Numbered from the stretch's first letter, positions 1 through 8,808 are shown. The stretch: 64,000 bases of DNA from Mycobacterium sp. 141 (GCF_000382405.1 NZ_KB908256.1:434001-498000), one strand, 5' to 3'. Translations and numbers: made by a program. Notes: generated by a model not told the origin, from the sequence alone.

Positions 1-1
1 C

Positions 2-478
2 GGCGTGCTGGGTGACCAGGCCCGCGCAGAGGCCGATACCGCACACGCGGTGGCCGTCGTGCACACCGACTACGTCGCCCAGGTGAGCCTGCTGACCGAG
101 CTCGCGCGGCGCATGCGAGCCGCAGGTAGGGGCCGGTTGGTGGTGTTCTCCTCGATCGCCGGGGCGCGGGTGCGCCGAGCCAACTACGTCTACGGATCGG
201 CCAAGGCCGGCCTGGACGGTTTTGCCTGCGGCCTCAGCGATGCTCTACACGGCACCGGGGTGCAGCTGCTCATCGTGCGACCCGGCTTCGTGATCGGGCG
301 GATGACCGAGGGCATGGACCCGGCACCGTTCTCCAGCACCCCGGCACAGGTGGCCGAGGCAACCGCGGCGGCGCTGGCCGACGGCAAGCGAGCGGTGTGG
401 GTGCCCTGGGTGATCCGGCCCATGATCTTCGTGACGCGGTTCGTGCCTGGCCCGATCTGGCGCAGGATGCCGCGATGA
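2..478 (+). CDS. Short-chain dehydrogenase/reductase (5' truncated by window edge)
   Basis: C-terminal part of an NAD(P)-dependent SDR oxidoreductase; the start and the glycine-rich cofactor motif lie before the window. The frame is open from base 2. The catalytic Tyr-x3-Lys is visible in YVYGSAKAG, preceded by the strand ending in VVFSSIAG that carries the active-site Ser, and followed by the IVRPGFV segment typical of the family. Its place directly before cobL matches Rv2073c of M. tuberculosis (from memory). The substrate is unknown, and nothing ties it chemically to corrin synthesis. The TGA stop (476-478) overlaps an ATG at 475 that opens the first of two tandem mini-ORFs described separately. 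Confidence 0.85.
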   Translation, partial: GVLGDQARAEADTAHAVAVVHTDYVAQVSLLTELARRMRAAGRGRLVVFSSIAGARVRRANYVYGSAKAGLDGFACGLSDALHGTGVQLLIVRPGFVIGRMTEGMDPAPFSSTPAQVAEATAAALADGKRAVWVPWVIRPMIFVTRFVPGPIWRRMPR

Positions 479-542
479 GCGCTTGCGCGAAGAGCAGAGG
501 ACACAGATGAGCGCTTGCGCGAAGAGCAGAGGACACAGATGA
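475..542 (+). repeat. Two tandem 32-bp ATGA-type repeats forming coupled mini-ORFs
   Basis: The unit ATGAGCGCTTGCGCGAAGAG plus 12 further bases occurs twice without change, at 475-506 and 507-538. Each copy opens an 11-codon frame (475-510 and 507-542, MSACAKSRGHR). The TGA of each frame overlaps the next ATG: SDR stop to mini-ORF 1, to mini-ORF 2, to cobL at 539. Each unit carries a GAGG Shine-Dalgarno six bases before the next ATG. This is the architecture described for MIRU repeats of M. tuberculosis (small coupled ORFs between operon genes). The first 24 bases recur at the argB start (61457-61480). Confidence 0.85.
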
Positions 543-1726
543 CATCGAGGATCATCGTGGTGGGCATCGGGGCCGACGGCATGGCCGGACTGGCGCCCAC
601 GGCCCGCGCCGAATTGGCCAGGGCCACAGTCATCCACGGATCGAAGCGTCAACTCGACCTGCTCGATGACACCGTCTGCGCGGCCCGGCGCGGGTGGCCG
701 TCGCCGATGCTGCCCGCGTTGCGCACCCTGCTCGACGGTGCGGACGGCGACGTGCACGTGGTCGCCAGCGGGGACCCGCTGCTGCACGGGGTGGGCAGTG
801 TGTTGATCCGGATGTACGGCGCCGATACGGTCACCGTGTTACCGCATGTGTCGTCAGTGACGCTGGCGTGCTCGCGGGTCGGCTGGTCGGTGCAGGACAC
901 CGAGATCATCAGCCTGGTCACCGCCGAGCCGCATACGGCCGTGCGCCGCGGTGGCCAGGCCGTGGTGTTGTCTCGCGACAGCTCGAGCCCGGCCGCGTTG
1001 GCGAAACTGCTGACCGACACCGGCCGTGGGGATTCGGAGCTGACGGTGCTGGAGCAACTCGGCGGCCCGAGGGAACTGCGTCGCTCGGCGACGGCGCGAG
1101 AATGGGCGTCGCGCCCGCCGGCCGATGTCGATGCGCTCAACGTCATGGCCGTGCGGTACCTGCCCGACGAGCGGCGTGAGCACGCGCTGCCCGACGACGA
1201 TTTCGACCACGACGGGCAGTTGACCAAGCAGTCCATCCGGGCCGTCACGCTCGCCGCGCTCGGACCGCGGCCGGGGGAGCTGTTGTGGGATGTCGGTTCG
1301 GGATCGGGCAGTATCGCGATCGAATGGTGCCGCAGCGGGCCCGGCTGCACGGCAGTGGCGTTCGAACGTGATCCCCAGCGCCGCAACCGTATTGGTGGCA
1401 ATGTCATCGCCTATGGCGCGCGGGTCGAGGTGCGTGGGGCCGCACCGGAGGCGTTCGACGGCGCGCCCGAGCCGTCCGCGGTGTTCATCGGCGGTGGCGT
1501 CACCCAGCCGGGCGTGCTGAAGGCCTGCCTCGACCGGTTGCCGGCCGGCGGGCGGCTGGTGGTCAACGCCGTCACAGTGGAATCAGAAGCGGTTGTGGCG
1601 CAGTGGTATTCGAAAGAAGGCGGCGAGCTGCGGCGCTATCAGCACTATCAGGGCGGCGCGGTCGGCGGGTTCACCGGCTGGCGCCCTGCGCTGCCGGTCA
1701 CGCAGTGGTCGGTGGTCAAATCATGA
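539..1726 (+). CDS. cobL: Precorrin-6Y C5,15-methyltransferase (decarboxylating) CobL
   Basis: Bifunctional enzyme of aerobic cobalamin synthesis. It methylates C5 and C15 of precorrin-6Y with S-adenosylmethionine and decarboxylates the C12 acetate, giving precorrin-8x. The N-terminal half (about 1-200) is a CbiE-type tetrapyrrole methylase with VVGIGADGMAG and the ASGDPLLHGVG motif. The C-terminal half (about 215-395) is a CbiT-type Rossmann methyltransferase with LWDVGSGSGSIAIEW near residue 250. The ATG at 539 is chosen because it begins the conserved TSRIIVVGIG strand and overlaps the TGA of the preceding repeat mini-ORF; an in-frame start at 515 would lie inside the repeat. Its stop overlaps cobM by four bases. 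Confidence 0.95.
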   Translation: MTSRIIVVGIGADGMAGLAPTARAELARATVIHGSKRQLDLLDDTVCAARRGWPSPMLPALRTLLDGADGDVHVVASGDPLLHGVGSVLIRMYGADTVTVLPHVSSVTLACSRVGWSVQDTEIISLVTAEPHTAVRRGGQAVVLSRDSSSPAALAKLLTDTGRGDSELTVLEQLGGPRELRRSATAREWASRPPADVDALNVMAVRYLPDERREHALPDDDFDHDGQLTKQSIRAVTLAALGPRPGELLWDVGSGSGSIAIEWCRSGPGCTAVAFERDPQRRNRIGGNVIAYGARVEVRGAAPEAFDGAPEPSAVFIGGGVTQPGVLKACLDRLPAGGRLVVNAVTVESEAVVAQWYSKEGGELRRYQHYQGGAVGGFTGWRPALPVTQWSVVKS

Positions 1727-2478
1727 CGGTCTATTTTATCGGAGCCGGTCCCGGTGCGGCCGACCTAATCACGGTGCGCGGCCAGCGATTGTTGAGCAAT
1801 TGTCCGGTATGCCTGTACGCCGGGTCGATCATGCCCGACGACCTGCTCGCGCTGTGTCCACCGGACGCCCGTGTCGTCGACACCGGTCCGCTGAACCTGG
1901 ACCAGATCGTCGACGAGTTGGTGGCCGCCGACCGTGCCGGCCTGGATGTGGCTCGGCTGCACTCCGGCGACCCGTCGCTCTACAGCGCGCTGGCCGAGCA
2001 GTGTCGCAGGCTCGACACGCTCGGCGTGAGCTATGAAATCGTGCCTGGGGTACCGGCATTCGCCGCTGCCGCCGCGGCGTTGGGCCGCGAGCTCACGGTC
2101 CCCGGGGTGGCGCAGACGGTCACGCTGAGCCGGGTGGCGACGCTGTCGACGGCGATGCCCGCCGGCGAGGATTTGCGTACCCTGTCCGCGCCGGGCGCGA
2201 CGCTGGTGCTGCACCTGGCTGCCGCGCAGATCGACCACATGGTTCCGCAACTCCTCGACGGTGGGTATGGTCCGCAAACCCCTTGCGCTGTAGTGGCATT
2301 CGCCAGCTGGCCGGAGGAGATCGTGTTGCGCGGCACGCTGGCCGACATCGCCGAGAAGATGCATGTCGCAGAGGTCACCCGCACCGCGGTGATCGTGGTC
2401 GGCGATGTCCTTGCCGCCGAAGGGTTCTCCGACAGTTACCTCTACTCGTCGGACCGTCGCCGGGGGAGCAGGCACTAG
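1723..2478 (+). CDS. cobM: Precorrin-4 C11-methyltransferase CobM
   Basis: SAM-dependent tetrapyrrole methylase that adds the C11 methyl group to precorrin-4, giving precorrin-5. The start MTVYFIGAGPGAADLITVRG is the classic family N-terminus. LHSGDPSLYSALAEQ and IVPGVPAFAAAAA are the second and third family motifs. The length (251 residues) is normal. The ATG overlaps the cobL TGA by four bases (ATGA, 1723-1726), so an in-frame upstream start at 1603 inside cobL is rejected. The stop TAG shares its G with the GTG of cobK. Confidence 0.95.
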   Translation: MTVYFIGAGPGAADLITVRGQRLLSNCPVCLYAGSIMPDDLLALCPPDARVVDTGPLNLDQIVDELVAADRAGLDVARLHSGDPSLYSALAEQCRRLDTLGVSYEIVPGVPAFAAAAAALGRELTVPGVAQTVTLSRVATLSTAMPAGEDLRTLSAPGATLVLHLAAAQIDHMVPQLLDGGYGPQTPCAVVAFASWPEEIVLRGTLADIAEKMHVAEVTRTAVIVVGDVLAAEGFSDSYLYSSDRRRGSRH

Positions 2479-3212
2479 TGAGGCTTCTGCTCCTTGGCGG
2501 CACCGGTGAGGCCCGTGCGCTGGCCGCGGCCCTGCACCCTGATGTCGAGCTGATCAGTTCACTGGCCGGGCGAGTGCCCGACCCCGCGCTACCGGTGGGC
2601 CCGGTCAGGATCGGCGGCTTCGGTGGCATCGACGGGCTGCGGAACTGGCTGCGCGACGAGCGGATCGACGCCGTCGTCGACGCGACACATCCGTTCGCCG
2701 CCACCATCACTGCGCACGCCGCGAAGGTCTGCGCCGAACTCGGGTTGCCGCATCTGGTGCTGGCACGTCCCGCCTGGAAAGCCGGTGATGCAATCGTGGT
2801 GGCCTCTGACGCCGAAGCTGCGAAAACCGTTGCGGACAACGGCTATTCACGCGTCTTTCTGACCACCGGCCGGTCGGGAACCGCGGCCTTCCGTGGGGTA
2901 AACGCCTGGTTCCTGATCCGGGCCGTCACCGAACCGAAGCCTGCGAGCCTGCCGGAACATCGTCAGTTGTTGTTGTCACGCGGCCCGTATCACTATGAGG
3001 GGGAGCTGGCACTCCTTACCGAATACCGCATCGATGCGCTGGTCACAAAGAACAGTGGCGGTGCCATGACCGAGCCGAAGCTGCGCGCCGCAGCCGATGC
3101 CGGGGTGGCGGTGATCATGGTGGACCGACCGCCCTTGCCGGCCGGGGTCCACGCCGTGGCGACCGTGGAGGAGGCCTCGAGCTGGGTCAGAGCCTGGGTC
3201 GGGGCGCGCTGA
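2478..3212 (+). CDS. cobK: Precorrin-6A reductase CobK
   Basis: NADPH-dependent reductase converting precorrin-6A to precorrin-6B (dihydro-precorrin-6x) in cobalamin synthesis. The N-terminus RLLLLGGTGEARALA is the CobK/CbiJ dinucleotide-binding motif, DATHPFAATITAHA is the family signature, and KNSGG near the C-terminus is also conserved. 244 residues, usual length. The GTG at 2478 overlaps the last base of cobM (TAGTG), so cobLMK form one coupled unit. The gene ends seven bases before the stop of the convergent DUF4139 gene. Confidence 0.95.
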   Translation: MRLLLLGGTGEARALAAALHPDVELISSLAGRVPDPALPVGPVRIGGFGGIDGLRNWLRDERIDAVVDATHPFAATITAHAAKVCAELGLPHLVLARPAWKAGDAIVVASDAEAAKTVADNGYSRVFLTTGRSGTAAFRGVNAWFLIRAVTEPKPASLPEHRQLLLSRGPYHYEGELALLTEYRIDALVTKNSGGAMTEPKLRAAADAGVAVIMVDRPPLPAGVHAVATVEEASSWVRAWVGAR

Positions 3213-3218
3213 ACGCCG

Positions 3219-5093
3219 TCAATCGACAGACGCCGCATTCTGGCCGATCAACCGCCGCAATTCGGCGGAGGCAGCCTTGCGCGCGGCGTCGGCGTCCTCG
3301 CGCAGTCCGCGGATCTGCGTGTCGAGCGCGTTGAGTCGATCCTGCAGTTGTTCGAGTTGGTCGACCTGGCGACGCCGCAGGTCCCCTTCCGGACCCTCGG
3401 ACCCGAGCACTTTGAGCTGTTCGGCAATCCGGCTCTGCGCGGCATAGTCCTCCGTACGGCCGGTTTCGAGGCGTTGGCGCTCGGCGTCGAGCCGGTCGGC
3501 GTGTTCCCAGCGTCCCAGCACACCGGACAGTTCATCGATGGTCGAGGCGTCCAGCGACCGTCCGGCCAGCCATTGCTCCAATTGGCGCGGTGAAAGTTCC
3601 CGGTAGTCGATCTCGGTGAAGATCGGCCATGTCTCGAGGACTGTGGCTTCGACGCTCTGATGCCCGGGCACCACAACCCGGACCCGGTGAAATCGTCCAT
3701 CGTCGTCGATATCGGTGACACCGTCCAGCGCCTCGATACGGTGCCCGCGGATCCGGGGCAGCTCGAATGTGACATCGACGGCATCGTCGTGGTCGTTCTC
3801 GGCGCGCAGCGTGTAGCTTTTCTCGACGCGCTGCTCCTCGACCACGGCGTCGGCGGCCAGCTGCACCCGGGCCGTCACGGTGTCGGTGCTGCTGGTGCTA
3901 CGGCAACGCACGGCCAGATCCTTGGCGAACGCCAGCCGCACCTTCGCGTCGCGAGCGGTGAACGGCACCATGGCCTCTCCGGCGTAACTGTCCTGCTCGT
4001 AGATGACGGCGGGCCCCTCTTCCAACACCACGCCGGTGCTGTTGGTGAAGGCCAACACGACGTCGGGCGCAGGTGCGCCGTCTCGCCACACCAGTTCGCG
4101 GCGGACCCCGTCGACGGGCGTCACCGCCAACGGGACCATGGCCGCCCCGCCGCGCTTCAGCGACACCGGTGTGGTCAACCGGTATTCGAAATATTCACCG
4201 CTGTCGGATGTTTCGACCTCGGCGGCGGCATCCGTATAGGCGTCGAACGGCGCGGCCATCGGCATCGCGGCGAGCACCGGCATATCGCTCGCGGCTCGTG
4301 TGGTCTTGGCCAGCGCCACGCGTTCGGCTTCCTCAACGATTGCCCGCCGCACCGTCCTGCCGTGGTACAGGTCGATATCGAACGAAATCGGTTGTCCGGT
4401 GGTCAAAGTCAGTGATACGTCAGTGAGGTCCTCGTCGATCGGATTGTGCACGATTCCCATGGCGGCAAGCACCAACGCGTCACCGTCACGAACCAATCGA
4501 TACGACACCCGCCACATGGGCGCCGGAACGATGTAGGACACCCGCGTCTGCTCGGCGCTGCCCCGGATCTGCACGGCAACCCGGCAGTCCTGGCCCGCGG
4601 TCGCGGCGCGCGAACGATCGATCAGATACGCCAGGTCGGTGCGGGATGGATCCTCGATCAGATCGATCCGGTCGGCCTCGGCAAGGTCGAGCAGGCCCAC
4701 CGCGCCGGATTCGGTACGCAGCACCAACAGTCGGCGGTTCTCGCCGGACTCGTCGACACCGATGACCTCGCCGCGGTGACGTCGGTCCCCGCAGCGGACC
4801 TCGATAACGCGGCCGCGCAGCGCCTCGATGAGCCCGAGCAGTGCACCGCCCGGCTCCAACAGTAAGTTACGGCTTGCCAGTTCGGTACGGGGATCCGACG
4901 GGCTGTCGAACGCGACCGTGCCCACCGACGCCTGGCCGCCGGTGACGTCGACCGTCAGAGATTTCAACACGTCTTTCATGTCGTCGCGGCGAAACGTCAG
5001 CTCGAAATCGCCGTCGACCGGCCCGGTGCGGCTGACATAAGCCACGCCGTGCTTGTAGATGACGAGTCGGTCCACCGCCGGACGTGTGCTCAT
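3219..5093 (-). CDS. DUF4139 domain protein (mucoidy-inhibitor MuiA-like)
   Basis: A 624-residue protein of the DUF4139 family. Its N-terminal DUF4140-like part begins DRLVIYKHGVAYVSRTG. The central part (about 170-480) is a beta-rich DUF4139 domain with YIVPAPMWRVSYRLV and VFYIE-type strand repeats. The C-terminus (about 510-615) is rich in Leu, Arg and Glu with heptad character and is probably a coiled coil. No signal peptide or membrane span is visible. The family has no established biochemical function. It is convergent with cobK and lies between two cob clusters, but nothing in it suggests a role in corrin chemistry. Confidence 0.8.
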   Translation of the reverse strand: MSTRPAVDRLVIYKHGVAYVSRTGPVDGDFELTFRRDDMKDVLKSLTVDVTGGQASVGTVAFDSPSDPRTELASRNLLLEPGGALLGLIEALRGRVIEVRCGDRRHRGEVIGVDESGENRRLLVLRTESGAVGLLDLAEADRIDLIEDPSRTDLAYLIDRSRAATAGQDCRVAVQIRGSAEQTRVSYIVPAPMWRVSYRLVRDGDALVLAAMGIVHNPIDEDLTDVSLTLTTGQPISFDIDLYHGRTVRRAIVEEAERVALAKTTRAASDMPVLAAMPMAAPFDAYTDAAAEVETSDSGEYFEYRLTTPVSLKRGGAAMVPLAVTPVDGVRRELVWRDGAPAPDVVLAFTNSTGVVLEEGPAVIYEQDSYAGEAMVPFTARDAKVRLAFAKDLAVRCRSTSSTDTVTARVQLAADAVVEEQRVEKSYTLRAENDHDDAVDVTFELPRIRGHRIEALDGVTDIDDDGRFHRVRVVVPGHQSVEATVLETWPIFTEIDYRELSPRQLEQWLAGRSLDASTIDELSGVLGRWEHADRLDAERQRLETGRTEDYAAQSRIAEQLKVLGSEGPEGDLRRRQVDQLEQLQDRLNALDTQIRGLREDADAARKAASAELRRLIGQNAASVD

Positions 5094-5132
5094 AGGGCGA
5101 CCCTAACGCCAGCCCACGACCGGTGGATGCTG

Positions 5133-6620
5133 TCAGCTCGGGTAGCGCCGCGGGGTGAAGACACGGTCCCGGTTCTGGTCGCTGTACCACTGCGTCTGAG
5201 ACGAGCCGATGATCAGCAGGCACCGCATGTCGACCTCGGCGGGGTCGAGGTCGACCAACCGCACCACCTGCACACTCTCGTCTGCACCCGGCTGTGCACC
5301 GGATACCGCCCGGCCGATGATCACCGGTGTGCTCGGGTCGCGGTGCTGCAGCAACAGCTCGCGCATCGCGCCGACCTGCCACGTCCGCGTCTTGGATGCG
5401 GGGTTGTAGATCGCCAGCACCAGATCGGCTTCGGCCGCCGCGGTCAACCGCTGCGCGATGACGTCCCACGGCTTGAGTCGGTCGGACAGCGAGATCACCG
5501 CATAGTCGTGGCCGAGCGGTGCGCCGGCCCGGCTGGCGACAGCCTGGGCTGCGGTCATCGCGGGGATGACCCGAACCTCGACACCCGGCCACTGCTTGGC
5601 CTCTTCGAGCACCGCGGTGGCCATCGCGAACACCCCGGGATCCCCGGACGAGACCACCGCCACGGTGCGGCCCTGCTGAGCCAGGTTGCATGCCAGCTGA
5701 GCACGGGCGGGTTCGTCGGTGTTGTCGCTCGGGTGGTGGCGCTGCCCGGCCCGAAGGCCGACCCGTTCTAAATACGGGAAGTACCCGATGAGGTCGGTGG
5801 CCGCGGCGAGCTCGCGTCGGCTTTGTGGCGTCATCCAGTCCGAGTCGCCCGGCCCGAGGCCGACCACCACGACGCTGCCCGCAGCCGGGGGCGCCACGCG
5901 GCCTCCGCCGGGGATCATGGCCAGCGAGAAGTACGGCACCTTGCCGGGGTCGATGTCGCCGGCCGGTGCCACCCGCTGCCGGTCGGTGCTGGCCCGCTCC
6001 ACGTAGTACGCCTCATCCAGTCGGCCGGTCGACGAAAGTGCCTCGCGCACAACGGTATACGAACGTCCGAGTTTGAGGACCACGGCGGCGTCGGTGTCGG
6101 ACAGTCGGCGTTTGAGCTCCTCGGCGGGCATGGTGCCGGGCAGGATGGTCAGCACCTCGTCGCCCTGCACCAGGGGGGTTCCGGTGGCGGCCGACGCTGC
6201 GCTGACTGACGTCACGCCCGGCACGATGACGGCGTCGAACCGCTCGGTGAGCCGGGTGTGCAGGTGCATGTACGAGCTGTAGAAGAGCGGATCGCCCTCG
6301 GCCAGCAGCGCAACGTTGCGACCGGCGTCCAGGTGCGTCGCGATGAGCTCGGCGGACTCGGCGTAGAAGTCCTCCATCGCACCCGCGTATCCGCCGGGAT
6401 GGTCGGTGGTCTCGGTGGTCACCGGGTACACGAGGTGCTCTTCGACCTGGCCCGGACGCAGATAACGTGCGGCGATTCCCCTGGCGATGCTGTGACCGTG
6501 GCGGGCGCTGTGATACGCGACGACGTCGGCCTCGCCGATCAATCGTGCGGCCTTGACCGTCACCAGTTCCGGGTCGCCGGGGCCCAACCCGACGCCGTAG
6601 AGGGTTCCCCTCGTTGTCAT
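5133..6620 (-). CDS. cobIJ: Fused precorrin-2 C20- / precorrin-3B C17-methyltransferase CobIJ
   Basis: Two tetrapyrrole methylases in one 495-residue chain. Residues about 1-240 are CobI ([33 protein letters not shown]), which methylates precorrin-2 at C20. Residues about 245-495 are CobJ ([32 protein letters not shown]), which methylates C17 of precorrin-3B with ring contraction. The same fusion is known in M. tuberculosis (Rv2066). The open frame runs upstream to 6881, but the ATG at 6620 starts the conserved motif and overlaps the cobH stop (ATGA, 6617-6620), so the longer form is rejected. Third gene of the minus-strand cobGHIJ operon. Confidence 0.95.
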   Translation of the reverse strand: MTTRGTLYGVGLGPGDPELVTVKAARLIGEADVVAYHSARHGHSIARGIAARYLRPGQVEEHLVYPVTTETTDHPGGYAGAMEDFYAESAELIATHLDAGRNVALLAEGDPLFYSSYMHLHTRLTERFDAVIVPGVTSVSAASAATGTPLVQGDEVLTILPGTMPAEELKRRLSDTDAAVVLKLGRSYTVVREALSSTGRLDEAYYVERASTDRQRVAPAGDIDPGKVPYFSLAMIPGGGRVAPPAAGSVVVVGLGPGDSDWMTPQSRRELAAATDLIGYFPYLERVGLRAGQRHHPSDNTDEPARAQLACNLAQQGRTVAVVSSGDPGVFAMATAVLEEAKQWPGVEVRVIPAMTAAQAVASRAGAPLGHDYAVISLSDRLKPWDVIAQRLTAAAEADLVLAIYNPASKTRTWQVGAMRELLLQHRDPSTPVIIGRAVSGAQPGADESVQVVRLVDLDPAEVDMRCLLIIGSSQTQWYSDQNRDRVFTPRRYPS

Positions 6621-7243
6621 TCGCGTTCGCTCGCAATCGCATTGACGGCGGCGGCGGCCATCGCACTGCCACCGCGCCGACCGGTCACCACGAGGTAGGA
6701 CATCCCCCGTGGACGGTCGATCAGTTCCTGCTTGGACTGGGCGGATCCGACGAAGCCGACCGGACCACCGAGCACCGCGGCGGGTGTCGGCGCCCCCTCG
6801 TCGAGCAGTTCGAGCAGCCGGAACAGCGCAGTCGGCGCATTGCCGATCGCCACCACCGCGCCACCCAGGCGGTCGGCCCACAGGTCGACGGCGGCCGCGG
6901 AGCGGGTACTGCCCAGCCGGATCGCCAGTTCGGGCGCACGTGGGTCCGCCACCAGCGACACCACCTCGTTGTCGGCAGGCAGTCGCGACCGGGTGATGCC
7001 CGCTGCCACCATCGACGAATCGCAGAGCACAGGCGCGCCCGCAGCCAACGCGGCATGGGTACGGGTGACCACATCTGCGGTGAACGCGACATGCTCGGCG
7101 ACGTCGACCTGGCCACAGGTGTGGATCAGCCGGACCACGACACGCGAGACATCGGCGGGAAAACGAGCCAGATCGGCCTCATCCCGGATTGTCGCGAACG
7201 ACTGCCGATAGATCTCGGCGGCATCGCGGATGTAGTCGAGCAC
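6617..7243 (-). CDS. cobH: Precorrin-8X methylmutase CobH
   Basis: Isomerase that moves the C11 methyl of precorrin-8x to C12, giving hydrogenobyrinate. The 208-residue chain has the family pattern: [17 protein letters not shown] at the start, [15 protein letters not shown] with the catalytic His, [12 protein letters not shown], and [14 protein letters not shown]. It overlaps cobIJ by four bases and lies nine bases downstream of the cobG stop, so cobG-cobH-cobIJ read as one operon. Confidence 0.95.
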   Translation of the reverse strand: MLDYIRDAAEIYRQSFATIRDEADLARFPADVSRVVVRLIHTCGQVDVAEHVAFTADVVTRTHAALAAGAPVLCDSSMVAAGITRSRLPADNEVVSLVADPRAPELAIRLGSTRSAAAVDLWADRLGGAVVAIGNAPTALFRLLELLDEGAPTPAAVLGGPVGFVGSAQSKQELIDRPRGMSYLVVTGRRGGSAMAAAAVNAIASERE

Positions 7244-7252
7244 CCGAATACC

Positions 7253-8437
7253 CTACGGGGGGCCGGAATCTGTGTGCTCCTCGCGTGCGCGGGAATCTAT
7301 CTGCTCCTCGCGTGCGCGGGAACGCGGGTGGTACCCGTCCTCGCCCGCCACCAGCACTTCACCGACGGGCGGGCTGCCGCACGCGCGCTCACATCCCACG
7401 AAATGCCGGTGGGTGGTGCCGGGGGTGTTGGCGGCCTCGGCGGCGTCGGCCCGCACATCGGCACGGGATTTGGCGCACCCCGGGCTTCCGGTGCAGGCGC
7501 TGACGTCCAGCCACGGGGAATTCTCGTCGAAGATCAACCCCATCGGCGCCAGCACGCGCAGCGATACATCCGCCGTGCCTTCGTCGAGGTCACCCACGAG
7601 TACCGAGCGCCACGGGGTGATCACCAGCGGCGCCTCGATGGCGGCCAGGAACTGCGCAGTGCGCGCCTGCAACACCCCGAGCGGCACGCCCGCGCCGAGA
7701 GCGATGCGGCCGTCACGCTGATCGATCCAACCGACCGGCGGCCGAACCGTCGGTGACCACCGCATTCCTGCCGGTGCGCTGATCTCGAGACCGGCCAGCA
7801 GCGCCGCGGTGTCATCCAGTTCGGTTATCCGCCAGGATGTTCCGCGGATCTCGGCGAATCGGGTCGCCACGTCGACCAGGGTGGGCACCACGTCGGTGAT
7901 CGCCATTCGGACGCCGGTGTCGATGCCCGCCAACAGCAGGGCTGCGACCTCGGGGTCGAGCACGTGCGCTCCCACGTCAGCGGCCAGTCCGGACACGTCG
8001 CCGCGGCCGTCGTCGAGGCTGAACCAGAACCGGCCCGGGAGCTCGGCCAGCACCGGATCGGCCTGGATCGCGAGGTCCAACTCTCCGACGAGGTCGCGGA
8101 TATCGGCCACGCCGCCGGACCGTCCGGACAACGGGGAGGCAACGATGTTGCGCACGCGCTCGTGGGTCGGCGAGGGCAGCAGGCCGGCGTCAGTCAGCGC
8201 GGCCGCCACCGCGCCGGTGTCGGTGAGGGCGCGCAGCTGAATATTGCCGCGCGAGGTGAGTTCCATTGCGGGGGAGCCGAACTGCTGGGCCACCTCGGCC
8301 AGGGTGGTGAGCTGGGCTGCGGTGATCATGCCGCCGGCCAGCCGGATCCGCACCAAGGCGCCGTCAGCGGCCCGGTGCACCGTCAGTGCGCCGGGGCAGG
8401 CGTCGTTGTCGCGGGTTCGGGCCATCTCCGGCTCCAT
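7253..8437 (-). CDS. cobG: Precorrin-3B synthase CobG
   Basis: Oxygen-dependent monooxygenase that converts precorrin-2-derived precorrin-3A to precorrin-3B. It belongs to the nitrite/sulfite reductase ferredoxin-like family. The [4Fe-4S] cysteines are visible as CTGSPGC and CERACGSPP near the C-terminus. MELTSRGNIQLRAL is the substrate/siroheme-type loop. The ATG at 8437 (MEPEMARTRDNDACPGAL) or at 8425 (MARTRDNDACPG) fits the expected N-terminus; the frame is open to 8548 but that part looks non-coding. The C-terminus is extended by a tandem 9-residue repeat, SRAREEQID then SRAREEHTD, encoded by a dispersed DNA repeat (7268-7321). Confidence 0.93.
   Translation of the reverse strand: MEPEMARTRDNDACPGALTVHRAADGALVRIRLAGGMITAAQLTTLAEVAQQFGSPAMELTSRGNIQLRALTDTGAVAAALTDAGLLPSPTHERVRNIVASPLSGRSGGVADIRDLVGELDLAIQADPVLAELPGRFWFSLDDGRGDVSGLAADVGAHVLDPEVAALLLAGIDTGVRMAITDVVPTLVDVATRFAEIRGTSWRITELDDTAALLAGLEISAPAGMRWSPTVRPPVGWIDQRDGRIALGAGVPLGVLQARTAQFLAAIEAPLVITPWRSVLVGDLDEGTADVSLRVLAPMGLIFDENSPWLDVSACTGSPGCAKSRADVRADAAEAANTPGTTHRHFVGCERACGSPPVGEVLVAGEDGYHPRSRAREEQIDSRAREEHTDSGPP
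7268..7321 (-). repeat. Two tandem 27-bp repeats extending the cobG 3' end
   Basis: On the minus strand the unit TCCCGCGCACGCGAGGAGCA plus seven bases is present twice (7295-7321 and 7268-7294), differing at two or three bases, just before the cobG stop. The core GCACGCGAGGAGCA...CAGAT resembles the GCGCGAAGAGCA...CACAGAT core of the repeat before cobL, so they may belong to one family. It adds about 20 charged residues to CobG. Confidence 0.75.
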
Positions 8438-8530
8438 TCTAAGAACTCCCCGGTCGCAACCCGAATTCGCGACGATTGTGCGGGCGATGCTCGGTATCGA
8501 CCCGATCCGCATGGAATGCACGACGCCGGA

Positions 8531-8546
8531 TGTGACCTGGGTCACC
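8531..8546. promoter_or_regulatory. CRP/Cmr-like palindrome upstream of cobG
   Basis: TGTGACCTGGGTCACC matches the cAMP receptor protein pattern TGTGA-N6-TCACA at nine of ten specified bases and contains a perfect GTGACC-TG-GGTCAC inverted repeat. It lies 94 bases before the cobG start and about 125 bases before the small membrane ORF on the other strand, so it could serve either divergent gene. Binding is inferred from sequence only. Confidence 0.4.
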
Positions 8547-8669
8547 ACCTGGTAAAGCAGTTCTGTCCCTTACATGTTGACGATTTTTGCGGTAATCGGA
8601 CGTACCGTCGAAACCAGTACCCGAGACCGTCGGTATCGGGTTCATGCCGGAACTACGAGAGGAACGACC

Positions 8670-8777
8670 ATGTTTGCTTTTGGCGCATTCGCAGTGTTCG
8701 TCCTGGTGCTCGTCGCCGCGGCCGGCCGGCCGTACAGGCAGTCCTGGCACGCTCGCTTCGGCGAAACCCGCCCCTGA
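8670..8777 (+). CDS. Small single-span membrane protein (35 residues), unrecognised
   Basis: Short frame MFAFGAFAVFVLVLVAAAGR continuing to a total of 35 residues. Residues 2-19 form one hydrophobic helix followed by a basic, aromatic tail (RPYRQSWHARF). An AGAGGAA Shine-Dalgarno lies at a good distance before the ATG at 8670, which is the main reason to call it real; an in-frame upstream ATG at 8574 has no such site. It stops 31 bases before cobN and is codirectional with it. No family recognised. A role near cobalt chelation or uptake is only a guess from position. Confidence 0.55.
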   Translation: MFAFGAFAVFVLVLVAAAGRPYRQSWHARFGETRP

Positions 8778-8808
8778 CCCGGGCCGCCGTGTGCGGTACG
8801 AATGACGG

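Noticed and set aside
190..787. Long minus-strand open frames over the SDR and cobL starts
   Set aside because: They run opposite to recognised proteins, as expected for shadows in high-GC DNA, and have no family features.
7268..7321. CRISPR-like array in the cobG repeats
   Set aside because: The units are directly adjacent without spacers; it is a simple tandem repeat in coding sequence.
8437..8808. Cobalamin riboswitch in the cobG/cobN intergenic region
   Set aside because: No B12-box-like conserved sequence was found on either strand; only the CRP-like palindrome and the small ORF are supported.
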